From Absidia repens (lineage: Eukaryota; Mucoromycota; Mucoromycetes; Mucorales; Cunninghamellaceae), in assembly GCA_002105175.1 (NCBI GenBank), contig MCGE01000012.1:310001-374000 (forward strand): DNA of 64,000 nucleotides, given 5' to 3'. The notes below the pieces were generated by a model. It ran no database searches. It was not told the origin of the DNA and saw only the letters and a program-made list of their open reading frames with translations. Below, one piece after another: positions 34,888 to 46,266 of the stretch; within the stretch, counting starts at the first letter, position 1, and every line of letters begins with the position of its first letter. A program made the translations under genes and the position numbers.

Positions 34888-36961
34888 ATGTCTTTGACCA
34901 ATTTAATTGAATCTGTTGATCTACGAAATCGACTTGAAACAGCAGGGTATACTTCCTTGAAAGAACTTCAAAACAAAAGTATAATACAACTGACTCAAGG
35001 TTTGACAAAATAAATTCACTGTACAGTATTGTCAGCACCATGATTCATCTTTGACATTTAATTATGTAGACGTCGAATTGACCGCAAGTGAAGTGGCAGC
35101 AATTGAATCGCTTTTGCATGAAGGTAAGAAAATTGACAAAAATGCTCTAATATATATAGTATGCACTTCTGATGCTTGTTTTTATTACTTGGTCACAGGA
35201 ACAAACACTCTGAAGTCTGGGATCTCTGCGACTGCACTGGTCAAAGAACAGCAGCATGGAATTACTACGTCTTGTCAACGACTTGATCGACTATTTACTC
35301 CTATTCATGGAATTCCTAGGTGTGGTATTACGGAAATATGCGGTGCTCCTGGTTCTGGTAAAACACAGCTTTGGTAAGTTAAAGCGTAGAGGGGGACACA
35401 AAGAAGTTTTTGTGAGTATTCTGACGAAAATTGACCATGGCTAGCATTCAGCTCTCACTCAACGTTCAACGGCCAACGGATCAAGGTGGACTGGATGGGG
35501 AGTGTATTTATATTGGTAAGAAAAGTAATATATGGTCGATCTCCAGCGATTATGGTATAACTTTTTGTTTTGTTTTGTGTGTATAGATACCGAAGGTGGA
35601 CTCATGAGTGAAAGGTTTCATCAAATGGCCCAAACAGACGAAGGTAAAACGTAGTAAAAGCCAATCTCAAGTTTTATGTTTTTTCTTACTGTCTCTATTT
35701 CTCTATGACAGACCCAGAGGTGGCACGGCTCAAACTTCAACACATTCACTACTTTCGCGTGATGGATCACTTGGAAATGCTGGCCTTGGTATGCCAACTA
35801 TCAGATGTCTTCAAGCAACATCCGAAGGTATATATTACCTCTACGCAACTATTGTGAAACTGTTCTAACGCATTTTTTTTATTCATTCATAGACCAAGCT
35901 GTTGATTATTGATTCGATCTCTTACCACCTACGACTCAATATCCGGGACTACCGAACTCGCGTTGAAATGCTAAATTTCATTGGCCAAAATCTGGTGCAA
36001 ATAGCCAATGAATTCGATGTATCCGTAAGATCAATTAAAATTATCATTCTTTCGTATCATACTCATCGACTCTGCTTTACATAGATTGTGGTGACAAATC
36101 AAATTACACATGATGTGGTTTTTGGTGCATGGCGCCCAGCACTAGGTAAAAAGAGTAAAACAATGAAAGATGACGATAGATGGAATATATTAGGATGTGG
36201 TATTTATTGGACTCCCAAATGCTTATTTTTAGGCGACTCGTGGTCTCAGTGGTGTGCAAACCGACTATTCATGACTAGAAAACGACATCAAAGGCATGTA
36301 ACTATGCACAGCGCTCCTCAACAAACCGCAAAAACCACAGCTCTATTTTTTATTACGGTAAACTATATCTGTGTATACCTGTTTACTCTTTTTGAAAAGC
36401 TAATTTTCGATAATGGTTTTTTTTTAGCAACATGGACTCGAGGATGTAGATGACGAATCATTTGAAAGGATGAAGCAATGGGAGGAGTCAAATTTGAACA
36501 CAGAAGACGAAATAACCCCCTTACCGAACCAGCTAGAAAGTGATCTCTCACCATGGACAATGCCGTACGACGAAAATAAATCCTGGAGTGATGGAAATGA
36601 ACTTGCTGTTCAACACATGACTACAACATCGCCTTATAAAACACCTGATAATGATCATGAACAAGAAGATCATATCCTAGCACCAGATTCCCAGCCTGAA
36701 CATTCATATGCGGATTTGTCTTTGTATGATGTAACCGAGCCCCTAATTGACCCAACACCAACACACTCCGTAGGACGACGACAATTATCGCCGACAGATG
36801 AATCATCAACGAAACGGCGGCGACCCTTGGACGATAGAGAAACGAACACATTGGACGACAGTTATAAAATTTTGTATGATAGTCAAGGTGACAATAGCTG
36901 GGTATACGATTACGATGAAGTATATATGTCTGCTCCTGTAGTATCCCCTCCTTCCCCTTAG
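34888..36961 (+). CDS. RAD51C: RAD51C, RecA-family recombination mediator
   Basis: Rad51 paralogue that promotes Rad51 filament formation in homologous recombination. Ten exons: 34888-34999, 35070-35123, 35199-35373, 35445-35515, 35587-35643, 35712-35827, 35893-36024, 36085-36145, 36233-36357, 36428-36961; 478 residues. A short N-terminal helical domain precedes the RecA core. Walker A is in TEICGAPGSGKTQLC, IDTEGG follows, Walker B is KLLIIDSI, and VVTNQITHDVVFGAWRPALG is the sensor region. The EICGAPG context is specific to RAD51C rather than XRCC3 or RAD51. The last exon adds about 150 residues beyond the ATPase core: acidic, Ser/Asp-rich, with a KRRRP basic patch that may be a nuclear signal, an extension longer than the vertebrate tail. 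Repeat copy C lies just upstream. Confidence 0.93.
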
Positions 36962-37524
36962 ATAGTTTTATTTCCCACTGTAGGACAGTCCCCCTCATAT
37001 ATACCATCTATTCTTACACTTTCCCCCTTTTATTTTTTACTCCATCATTATATCAAAGTGCATTCATTTCATTATTTACTTATTCAATAAAATTCTTTTA
37101 TTCTTCAACATTTAAAATATAGATATTGTCATAATATTTTTTGTTTGCTTTTCGGGTTTGAGCGAGTAATTGGATATTGAGTCACAATTTTTTTTCGTAT
37201 AATATTATATGGTGCAATTCAACAAGTAAAAAAATAAACAAAAAATCCCTCAATAATAAATCTTTCAATCACATAATATGATATCATAGTGAATGTGAAA
37301 AGAAACAATTTTATTTGGCTAGGTTGTGTTCTTTACTACAAAAAAAACAGTTTTAGATATTTGAAGTCGGTCGGTTCCTCTGAGGATCAAGGAATTGCAG
37401 CACCAAAAAAAAAAAAAAAAAAAAAATAGGAATGTTACCAGAAATATCAAGATAAGAGGAAGTCCATGCTGTCAATGGTATGATAAGGTAGCCCATATGT
37501 TGACGATGTACCAAAAATAAAAAT
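36962..37524. other. Intergenic: RAD51C 3' flank
   Basis: AATAAAATTC at about 37087 is a likely poly(A) signal. AT-rich DNA with an A run at 37405-37426 follows. No gene. Confidence 0.55.
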
Positions 37525-38235
37525 AAAAACATTTCAAATCCCGCCCACGTGGAATTTTTTTATTTTCTCTCTCCCGCCTATTTTATTTTTTTCGGCTCTC
37601 TTTCTTTTTGATCCTTTTCTTCTCTTTATTTTTCTTCACCATTCACCTTGTGTTGGGTTATTTTGGACCTAGAATTGTATCAGGACTAGTTTAGAAGGGC
37701 TTTCAGCTCAGGAATTACAAGATGCATGGGGAAACCCCTTCATTTTGGATTCAGGATTTAGAACCATCATTAGTTGGCTTTTTGGCGCCCTCATTAGCTT
37801 AGTTTAGTGTTAGTTAGCTTGTATCTATATCTGAATAAAATATGTTTCTTTTCCACTTGTTTCAATGAAATATGTCTCATTAGTCATTCTCATGACGTGC
37901 GCAATAGATCTCTTTTCTTTATTAGCAATCAATCCCGTTTAATTCAGTGACATATATCCCTTTGGCCTTTCTCATGTTTTGTACAATATGTATTAGCTCA
38001 CATTTTACAATTGTTCTTTTAGATTATGTTGACCATTCTTCAAATCTCACATTAGTCTCTCTCAAGGTTCCTTCAACATACCTTTCCATTAAATTCCTTT
38101 TCACAATGACCCCTTAGTGTCTACCAACATGCTTCAATAAAATATGCCTTTTATTAGTTAACCATTATCTAACTCATCGAATCGTTTTGTAAATGTCTAG
38201 TCAACCATTTGTTTTTTAATTCACCCTATGTATGT
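37525..38235 (+). repeat. Dispersed repeat, copy D
   Basis: Box CAAATCCCGCCCACGTGG (about 37534), CTCTCTCCCGCCTATTTT, CTTCACCATTCACC, core CAGGACTAGTTTAG, hairpin arms 37694-37704 and 37731-37741 (one mismatch), GCTTAGTTTAGTGTTAG, then subrepeats GAATAAAATATG, CAATGAAATATG, CAATAAAATATG. It fades after about 38235. Confidence 0.85.
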
Positions 38236-39000
38236 TTATCTCCCATACTCGTGCCGGAGGAGCTGGTTGGTATTCTTTGATCATTTGCTACCAAAGATAA
38301 CCATTTATTGCTTGACCAGTCATATATATGAATCTATATTTTCTGTGCATGTAGCTCTGCTGTCAAGCATTTTGCATTGTTTTCTTGGTGTACCTCACCT
38401 TATGATACAGGTATAGGGTTGAAAAAATAAATTTATGCAGAGCTTTTATAGTTTTGATGCTTTTGCCCAGACCAGCTTTACATGGAAAGTTCAACTAAGA
38501 CAGTAGGTGGTTTGGTGTTATTAGTGACAAAAAAAGAAAAAAATATAAAATAAAAAAAAACACAACCCAGAAATCATACTGTTGCACGAAATTAGGTTTT
38601 CATATCATATGAAAATTTTTACACAAGCAAATAAGAAAGCGGAGTATGTAAACAGACTAATCCATGCATGACAAAGGGAAATTTTTTATCCCGGTAATTC
38701 ATGCTGACATTTCTTAATTTTTTATTGACGGGGGGTGAAAGACACGGCGTGAAAATCTGATCAGTACCAAAACCAACAGAAAAAAAACAGATTGGTTGAT
38801 CATATTTATAGACGATCATATAGGATAACAGTAAACAGGCAAATTGTATTTCAAAAGAGTTTTTTATTGATTTTGATATATACATCATTGAATTTAAGTA
38901 CAAAATACTAGCATAACTAAACAAAAGATAGGAAGTGGATAGAGGGTATGACATCAAATACTAACTAAATACTACACTAATAAAATAAAGGTACTACTAT
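38236..39000. other. Intergenic
   Basis: No gene supported. AT-rich, with no similarity to the repeat family beyond copy D. Confidence 0.5.
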
Positions 39001-40937
39001 TTATTCTCGTTCCCAAACAGCGGCCATACCCTATTTCAATAATAAAAGAAAAAATAATTGAGTCATCTAATATAGTCCATACCTTATTGTGTCTCCATGT
39101 TCCATCGATTTTTTAACATACCATTCCAGAGCCTTCATCACAAAATTAAACGCAACGCATTTCAAAAAAAAAAAAAAAAAAAATAACAAATAAAGAATGA
39201 GTATCAAGATAAATAATACTATTGAGATTATTTGCGTCATCTTACCAATACACATGGAGCTGACACCGATCTTCTTGCCTTGACGTTGCAATTCAGGGAA
39301 CAAGGTAGCAATTTGACGAGCACCTGTGCAGCCCAAAGGATGTCCGATCGCAATAGCACCACCTTTAGGATTGACCTTTTCTTGGTCCAAACCTAGGACA
39401 CGAACAGTATAAAGAGCTTGAGAGGCGAAGGCTTCGTTGATTTCATAAATGTCGACGTCTTCCAACTTCAATCCAGCACGTTCAACGGCAACAGGGATAG
39501 CATAAGCGGGACCAACACTATAAAAACAATAAAAAACGACCTATGAGTGAACTATTTGTTACAGACAATCGTTGCCAGTTTTCTATTTTGATATGTCTTT
39601 TCTTTACCCCTATGAGAAAAAAAAAAAAGGAAACGGATGTATTAGGAGTGTGAATTATTTACAACATGTAATCGCTCATGAGCTGCTTCTTTCTTTCTTT
39701 TTTTCCTTTTTTACTTACCATAATACGAGGAGGCACACCAACTGAGGCGGCAGTGATGTACTTGCCAATGATGGGCAAACCAAGCTTTTGAGCAGTCTAT
39801 CATGTATCAAAAAAACAAATGGTTAATCATTAATAAATATATTGTAGAGCCCTTCCCATTGATCAACATTTCCTCGATTTGTAAGTTACCTTGCGCTTCA
39901 TTAACAGAACGGCAGCTGCACCATCAGAGATTTGAGAGGCATTACCAGCAGTAGTAGACCCAGTAGGTGTGAAAGCAGGCTTCAATTTAGCAAGACCTTC
40001 TACGGTTGAGTTTGCTCGGATACCTTCATCTTGATCCACGACGACTTGCTTGGGGTTTTCACCATTCTTGTCCAACATCGTCACAGTCAGGGGTACAATT
40101 TCATCCTTGAAGTAGCCAGCAGCTTGAGCGGCAGCGGCACGCTTGTGTGATAAAACGGAGAAGGCATCTTGTTCTTCACGAGTTAAACCATAGTCCTTGG
40201 CAACAGATTCAGAGGTGAGACTAGTAGTAGGTAATGGGAGGAAACAAAGTTAGTGTCACTACGCAAAAGCATCTGAATGTTGTTGGTTTTTGTATTGTCC
40301 TACCCCATGGGAATTTTACAATCTTCAGCTGCTTGAGATTCCTTGCAAAGTTTTTCAGATACAGTGACTTGACGGGAAAAGTAGTCAGAAGTCATAGATT
40401 CCACACCAGCACCAATACCAACATCGATCAAACCAGCTTGAATAGCAGAGGCGATTTGGACACATGCTTGCAAACCAGAGGAGCATTGACGGTTGACAGT
40501 GTTGACTGAGGTAGATTCAGGGAAGCCGGCATACAGAGAAGCCATACGAGCAGGAGTGGCAAAACCGCCCTTGGCAGCAACATTACCAACAGTGATGTCT
40601 TGAACTAAGGAAGGATCGATACCAGTACGTTCAATAGTAGCCTTCAAAACACCAGCTAACAATTCTGTAGGAAGCAATCAACACCCGAAAAAAAACAACG
40701 AGAAAACGTTAATCATTTTCCTTCCCTTCCATCTAATATTACCCCCCAATATATGTATAATATGTATTCCTTACCATCGCCCAGAGTATCTTTGAATCCA
40801 CCCTTACGACCTCTTCCAAGGGCTGTACGGACAGCAGACACAACCACGACATCTTCAGGCGACTTGACACCAATCTTGGTGACTTGTTCGCTGGCGAGAG
40901 AAGGTAAACGAATAGGATAAGGTAAAGAGACAGACAT
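39001..40937 (-). CDS. POT1: 3-ketoacyl-CoA thiolase (peroxisomal POT1 type)
   Basis: Last step of fatty-acid beta-oxidation: cleaves 3-ketoacyl-CoA with CoA to acetyl-CoA and a shortened acyl-CoA. Exons on minus 40937-40775, 40664-40304, 40220-39890, 39796-39719, 39609-39608 (2-nt microexon, inferred), 39517-39246, 39132-39122 (11-nt microexon), 39030-39001; 415 residues, close to yeast Pot1 (417). Active-site nucleophile Cys is in [11 protein letters not shown], the catalytic His in [11 protein letters not shown], the second Cys in [19 protein letters not shown] is also conserved. The C-terminus (AAVWERE) is not a PTS1. The N-terminus has RLPSLASEQ, which resembles PTS2 but has Glu where His/Gln is expected. 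The protein resembles peroxisomal rather than mitochondrial or cytosolic thiolases. Confidence 0.94.
39122..39132 (-). other. POT1: 11-nt microexon of the thiolase gene
   Basis: GCTCTGGAATG, flanked by AAG acceptor and GTATGT donor, encodes the middle of the active-site loop CIGSGMG. Skipping it breaks the frame and removes a nearly invariant glycine segment. Confidence 0.85.
39608..39609 (-). other. POT1: Candidate 2-nt microexon (GG) of the thiolase gene
   Basis: Reading minus: a T12 tract and CTCATAG, then GG, then GTAAAG. The upstream exon ends at a codon boundary (RIM, donor GTAAGT). The downstream exon (acceptor TTTTATAG) starts with one base completing a codon. Inserting GG closes the frame and yields the family motif IMGVGPAY. 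Without it the frame is lost, unless a cryptic acceptor 23 nt upstream is used, which inserts VVFYCFY before SVGPAY. Confidence 0.55.
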
Positions 40938-41500
40938 ATTTGTTGGTGAGTTGTTCGGTTTTCTTTGTTTATTGAAAAAGTACAAAAGAAAAGAAAGAAA
41001 AAAGAAAAAAGCAGACAAATATAAATCCTTTTTTTTTTTTTTTTTTTTTTCAAATACAGTTGAACCGAATATAAAAACTTAGTCAACAAAATGTCGGAAT
41101 TTTTGCTGCCTGGGAAAGGAAGTGCATTCCAACTTCCATGAATAAAATTTGTAACGCCGCTGAAAGGTACAATACTTTATCATCATAAAAAAAAAAATTA
41201 TTACCCATACACCACTGTCCATTTCCATACAAATAAAGTAAACATAAACCATCAAATATATATATGCAATAAAAACGAAAATGTTTAGATACGTTTATTA
41301 AACAACAGATCATTTGAGTAAAATGTATATCTCAAAACACAGAGATAATATGAGTAAATGTATATGTATAAAAAAAAAAAAAAAAGTGAAGGGAAAAATG
41401 GAAAGAAAACTAATGACAACTAAAACAAACCAAAAAATAAAATAAAAAACTAAATGATGCGTATGTATATGAGCGAGGAGTATGGAGGGGGGAGAAATAT
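40938..41500. other. Intergenic: thiolase promoter and SSE1 3' flank
   Basis: Contains A/T runs (T run 41031-41050, A run at about 41370-41385). No gene seen. Confidence 0.55.
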
Positions 41501-44120
41501 CTAGTCAATATCCATTTCGTCCTTCTTTTCTTCCTTGTCATCTTCCTTCTTTCCTTCAGCATCAGCCATAGGGGAGTCAGTCGATTCATCATCAGCAGCA
41601 GGCTTAGGGGCAGGCTTGGGCTTGTTCAAGAGAGGAGTAGCAAAATTCACAACGGCTTCTTCTTCCTTTCCAATATCACGGGCAAATAAAATAGGTGTTT
41701 CACACTTGGGCACTTTTTCTTGCTTGGCCAATTGTTCATCTAACCAGCGACGAGCACGATCGCAACGGTCCACGATATCTTGCTTATCATGAGCAGGAAT
41801 ATGAGAGTACTTGTCATCCGTGCTCATGGCTTCTTGCGTCACACGTTGGATAGTTTCACGGAGAGAGTTGGCAGCACGAGGACGTTCTTCGGATTCACGG
41901 TAGCGTTCCATCACAGGGTTACCAATCGCCTTGAGGGCATCCAATTTTTCCACATACACTGATTTGGGTTGATCGTCACCTTCATCGTATATCCAGTCGA
42001 CTACAGTGTTCAAATCCTCAGCAAACTTATCCTTGATGCCGGCGTCGATATATTCGCAAAGAGGACCCATGATTTTGTCGCGCATGTCATAACCATATTC
42101 TTCGAGAGAGTTCTTGGCAGCCTCGGTGGCCATGATGAGTTTGTCGGAGGCAACCATTTGACTTTCCTTTTCAGCATATTGGTTCACAAGATTGTCAGAC
42201 ACGGAGGTCGTCCCACTGACAACAGTCAAATCAGCCGTCTTGATGAGTTTCTTGCTAGTCTTGGTTTCTTTTTCGCCATCTTTGTTGGTAACTTCTTCTT
42301 CCACAGTCTTTTCTTCTACAGTGTGGGCGCTTTCCACTGACAAGATACCATGAATGTTGAGTCTGACCTTGACCTTAATTTGAGCAGGTTCACCACTGGC
42401 AGTAGGCTTGACGTCCTTGATAGTAAACTGACCTAACCAGGGGTTGATGCCACGAGGTAATCCTTCAGGTTCAGCGTACTTGGCTTCCAAAGTAAACGGT
42501 TCGCTGCGGTGGAAAGTCAAAATCTTGGTAGAAGGAATACTGTTGTTGTTGTCGAACACTACAATTTCGGTATCGTCATCTTCAGGAGATTTGGTCCATT
42601 CTAATTTGATAGGATAGCTGCAGATATCACAGACACGGAAGTCACGCACCTTGAATACAGGAGACAACATGGCACATTGAAGAGCAGCACCACGAGACAC
42701 AGCTTCGTCTTGGTTCAAAGTAGTGGAGATGGGCTTACCAAAGAAGTTGGAGATAGTGGTCTTAATGGCAGGAATACGAGTGGAACCGCCAACCATTTCA
42801 ACAGCGTCAATGTCTTCAACAGTCAAACCAGCGTTTTCCATAGCCTTGCGGAGAGTATCTTCGGTACGAGTGAACAAGTGAGCAGCCCATTCTTCAAAAT
42901 CAGCACGGTTGACAAGGGTTTGGACGTCGCGATCATCCATGATAGATTCAATATTGACAGGAGCTTGAGGATTGGCGGATAAAACCTTCTTGCAACGTTC
43001 AGCAGCGACCATGAGACGGATCAAGGCCTTTTGGTTGGTGTACACATCGATCTTGAATTTTTCCTTAAATTCGGCAGCAAGGTGTTCCACAATCACATTG
43101 TCGAAGTTGCGACCACCAAAGTGCTTATCGTAGGCAGATCCACGGACAGTGAGTTGACCCTTGACAAATGACACCACAGACACAGAGTAGCCAGAATGAC
43201 CAACATCAACAAAGGCAACATTGCGCGCTTTTTCTTCAGGGAGATCCGTCTTGGTGATACCGTATCCGAGAGCAGCAGCAGTCAAATCATTCACCAAACG
43301 CAAACAGTTCAAACCGGCAATTTCAGCAGCGCTCATAATAGCACGACGTTGGACTTCAGTGAACCATCCAGGAACAGTGATCACACAGTCAGATACAGGA
43401 GCAGTGATTTCATTGGCAGTGATATCCTTGAGCTTCGACAAGTACATGGCAATCAATTGAATATTGGAGAAGGTCTGAGATTCGCCGAGATAATTGACCT
43501 ATGGTAATAACAACAAACAAACAAACAAACAAACAAACAACAAATCCATTTAATATATGATATTCTATACGTCACCTACTTCATTTTGATTTTTACCTTG
43601 ACACCAACTTGACCATCAACGTCAACAAGTTCACTGGCAATGAACTTCTTTTCATGTTCTTGGAGGTCGGGGTCGGAGAGTGTGCGACCAGCAAGACGTT
43701 TCAAGCTACCAACAGTATTCTTGTAGTTGCTGATTTCCTGGGTCTTGGCAGCTTCACCGAGGTATCGTTGCTTACTACCAAAAGATACAAGAGAACTAAA
43801 AAAAAAAAAAAAAAAAAAAAAAAAAGATATCAGAGGTGAGTCATTTTGATATACCAATAATTGTATAGATTCAGACTTACGGAGTAGCACGGTTTGATAC
43901 TTCGTTGCAAATAACATCGATACCACGGTTTCTTGCAACAGAAATAACAGATTGAAGATTACCCAAGTCAATACCCTATGCACGTGCACCAAATAAGACA
44001 TAAGAAAAGATAAAGCAGAAATAGTGTTTAATATCTATTTTCAACTGTATTGTATGTTTGCGTTATATCAAGTCCCTAATACTAACATAAAAGAGAATGT
44101 AGACTTACCACGACAGACAT
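41501..44120 (-). CDS. SSE1: Hsp110 / SSE1-type Hsp70 nucleotide-exchange factor
   Basis: Cytosolic Hsp110 that exchanges nucleotide on Hsp70 and holds unfolded proteins. Exons on minus 44120-44109 (12 nt), 43975-43881, 43795-43597, 43498-41501; 767 residues, against 693 for yeast Sse1. The N-terminus [19 protein letters not shown] is typical of the Hsp110 class (Hsp70 has DLGTT). Further marks: [46 protein letters not shown] and [15 protein letters not shown]. The substrate-binding part has the acidic and Lys-rich insert ([12 protein letters not shown]) typical of Hsp110. The C-terminus ends in acidic repeats closing DEMDID. The first exon encodes only MSVV. Confidence 0.96.
43512..43541. 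repeat. (CAAA)n microsatellite in an SSE1 intron
   Basis: About seven CAAA units in the short intron between exons 3 and 4 of the Hsp110 gene. Confidence 0.85.
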
Positions 44121-44646
44121 GATATGTATTTAAAGCTTTTTTTTACTTTATCAAATAGCAAAAGGAAAAAAAAAAAAAGGCAAAAACATTTTTGCAAATC
44201 TTGTGGACGGCATTTCAAAAAGACTTCTTTGTTCGTGACTCCAATTGATTGGACCCCAAAGCCACCTGCAAATAAAAATTGAATATTTTAAAAGAGCGTC
44301 ATGAGCCCTGATTTTTTGGCAAATCAAAATAATATTTTTAATTAGGAAGCATAACTGCCATGCGACAAATATAAGTTAACAAAAAGATAATGGTGATGCA
44401 TAGAACATGCTCTACAGGCCCTACATACTGTATATCGGTAGCGCATATCAAAGGGTAAATACATTACTGTTGATTGATTAGCTAAAATAGACACAAATGA
44501 CAAATTTTGATTATATACATTTAGTGGGCAAAAAAAAAAAAAAAGGTTTTATTTGATGGCAAGGTAGATAGATACTAAACTAAAATGAAAGAGAAAGGAG
44601 AAAGAGAAAATTTGGGACAAAGAAAGAAATGGAAGTGGATAGTAAT
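44121..44646. other. Intergenic: SSE1 promoter region
   Basis: 526 bp upstream of SSE1. Scattered TTC/AGA pentamers at 44213-44234 hint at a heat-shock element, but the alternating GAA/TTC spacing is not canonical. CCAATTGATTGG (44241-44252) holds two facing CCAAT boxes. No gene. Confidence 0.45.
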
Positions 44647-46266
44647 TCATGATTGAGAGCATAAGTCAGCTATAGTATAGGTATGAGATGAGGTCGGAAT
44701 TGATATTGGTGGAAGGGATAGCACAGGAGAGGATGATCTTGATGGAGAGGATACTGTTGATATTTGATTTGACGCTGGTGATGATAATGTTGAGTCCGAC
44801 GTTCGTAATGCAGGAATTGAATACATTGGCTTGAGTTTAGGTTGCACATATCGACAAATCATATTGTAGGTAACATCCGTCAACTATATAGCGGCATAAA
44901 ACGGAAAAATATGCGTTAATAAAGTTAGCCTTTTTTTTTTTTTTTTTTTTTTGACATACATCTTCCATTCGTGGTTTGGTCATCATATCTGGAAAAAGCA
45001 AAATAACCTTGTCGTAGCCGACGATAATGCCATTTACCCTTTCGCCCAGTTTCCGGTATCGAATGATTCTTCGTTTAATTTGGCCATCATCACCTTCGTT
45101 GAATACTATTGAGTACCATATGTATGAGTATTGTATAGATATGTTCATTTTTACAAAAAGTGACAACTTACAATGTTTTGTTTTTTGCACGAATTCAGTA
45201 CTTGACATCCGATATTGTTGCTGGAGCTGATCGTAGAATACAAAGAAGTTGTTGTAATGAACGGTTTTCTTGAGTCTAGAGAAACAGTTAATTTTGCCTT
45301 GTAGTTGTTGTATAAATGAAAGACTATGAAGTAAGTGGCGCAAAAGGTTAGATCTGACAATATTTGTACTTGGGGATATAACAAGATGGGTTTGGACATA
45401 TCGCTGATGATGAATTGGAATCTTGGAAAGTTGATTTTGAATGTTGATGGTGCTATCAATAATGTTGTTGTCATCCTGATTAAAGTGTCGATCAAAATCT
45501 TTAATAATAATAACAAAAATAATAATAACAAAAATTTTAATTTTAGTCCAAATCGACAATAGCTATAGGGGAGTTTTGTGTCATTTTTTCTTACCTTTTT
45601 TGAATGCATTGTACATCGCCTAAGTAGGAGTGATAAGATAGAGTTAGTGATCATCAAATCAAGGTAAATACGTTGGTCCCTTTATTGCACTTACCCGCTG
45701 TTTTGGTGGCAATTGGTCCAATCCGGTTTGATACCGATCTTGTTCATAAATTGACTCAAAGGCATTTTCATGTAGAGAGTCATGGGCATCCGACATGTTA
45801 TAATCGTATTCTTGTCTTAGCTGGTCGTCGTCGTCCATATCGTCTTCCATTTTCACAGAAAGGGATTCGCATTCTTCTTCCATTGATGCACTGCTATTGT
45901 TCATGTATTTGAAATAACCACCTTTTTTTCAATAAGAATAACAGTTAGAAAAAAAAATTTAAAGCTTGTAATTATATTTGGTTTTACCTTTGTCATAGGC
46001 ATCCAAAGAGTTGATCATTCTATTCCATGCATCCTTGGCTTCTAAAAAATTGATCTGCTTCAAAGCTGCTGTAATACATTTATAAAAAGTTAGCCCCCAC
46101 GAGATCCATGCTGTTTTATTTTGTTTATTTGCTTTACCAGGTGAAGCAACAGACTGTAGTTCAGTAAAGAATTTATTGACAATATATTTTTCACCTATGT
46201 GTTCATAATAAAACAAAAAAGTTAGTATACCAAGAGCGAATGCCCTCTGATGACCTTACCGTTCAT
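44647..46266 (-). CDS. Unidentified spliced protein with acidic N-terminal region
   Basis: Exon model on minus: 46266-46260, 46194-46138, 46068-45988, 45921-45695, 45619-45595, 45498-45172, 45105-44960, 44883-44647; phases close to 368 residues. It starts MNGEKYIVNKFFTELQSV, followed by a helical segment (INFLEAKDAWNRMINSL), an acidic stretch (MEEECESLSVKMEDDMDDDD), LDQLPPKQRAMYNAFKKDFD, a predicted helical bundle (RSNLLRHLLHSLSFIQQLQ), then the best-structured part: GQIKRRIIRYRKLGERVNG, IIVGYDKVILLFPDMMTKPR, MEDLTDVTYNMICRYVQPK. The tail is Ser/Pro-rich. I recognise no family. Real coding is supported by eight phase-compatible introns and balanced composition. The 7-nt first exon, and hence the start, is the weakest point: an upstream exon may exist. 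Confidence 0.6.

Noticed and set aside
34565..38235. Copies C and D as terminal repeats of one element carrying RAD51C
   Set aside because: Both are in the same orientation, differ strongly in divergence, and RAD51C is a normal conserved intron-rich gene. Independent insertions are simpler.
44213..44234. Heat-shock element upstream of SSE1
   Set aside because: TTC pentamers are present but not in the alternating nGAAnnTTCn arrangement required.
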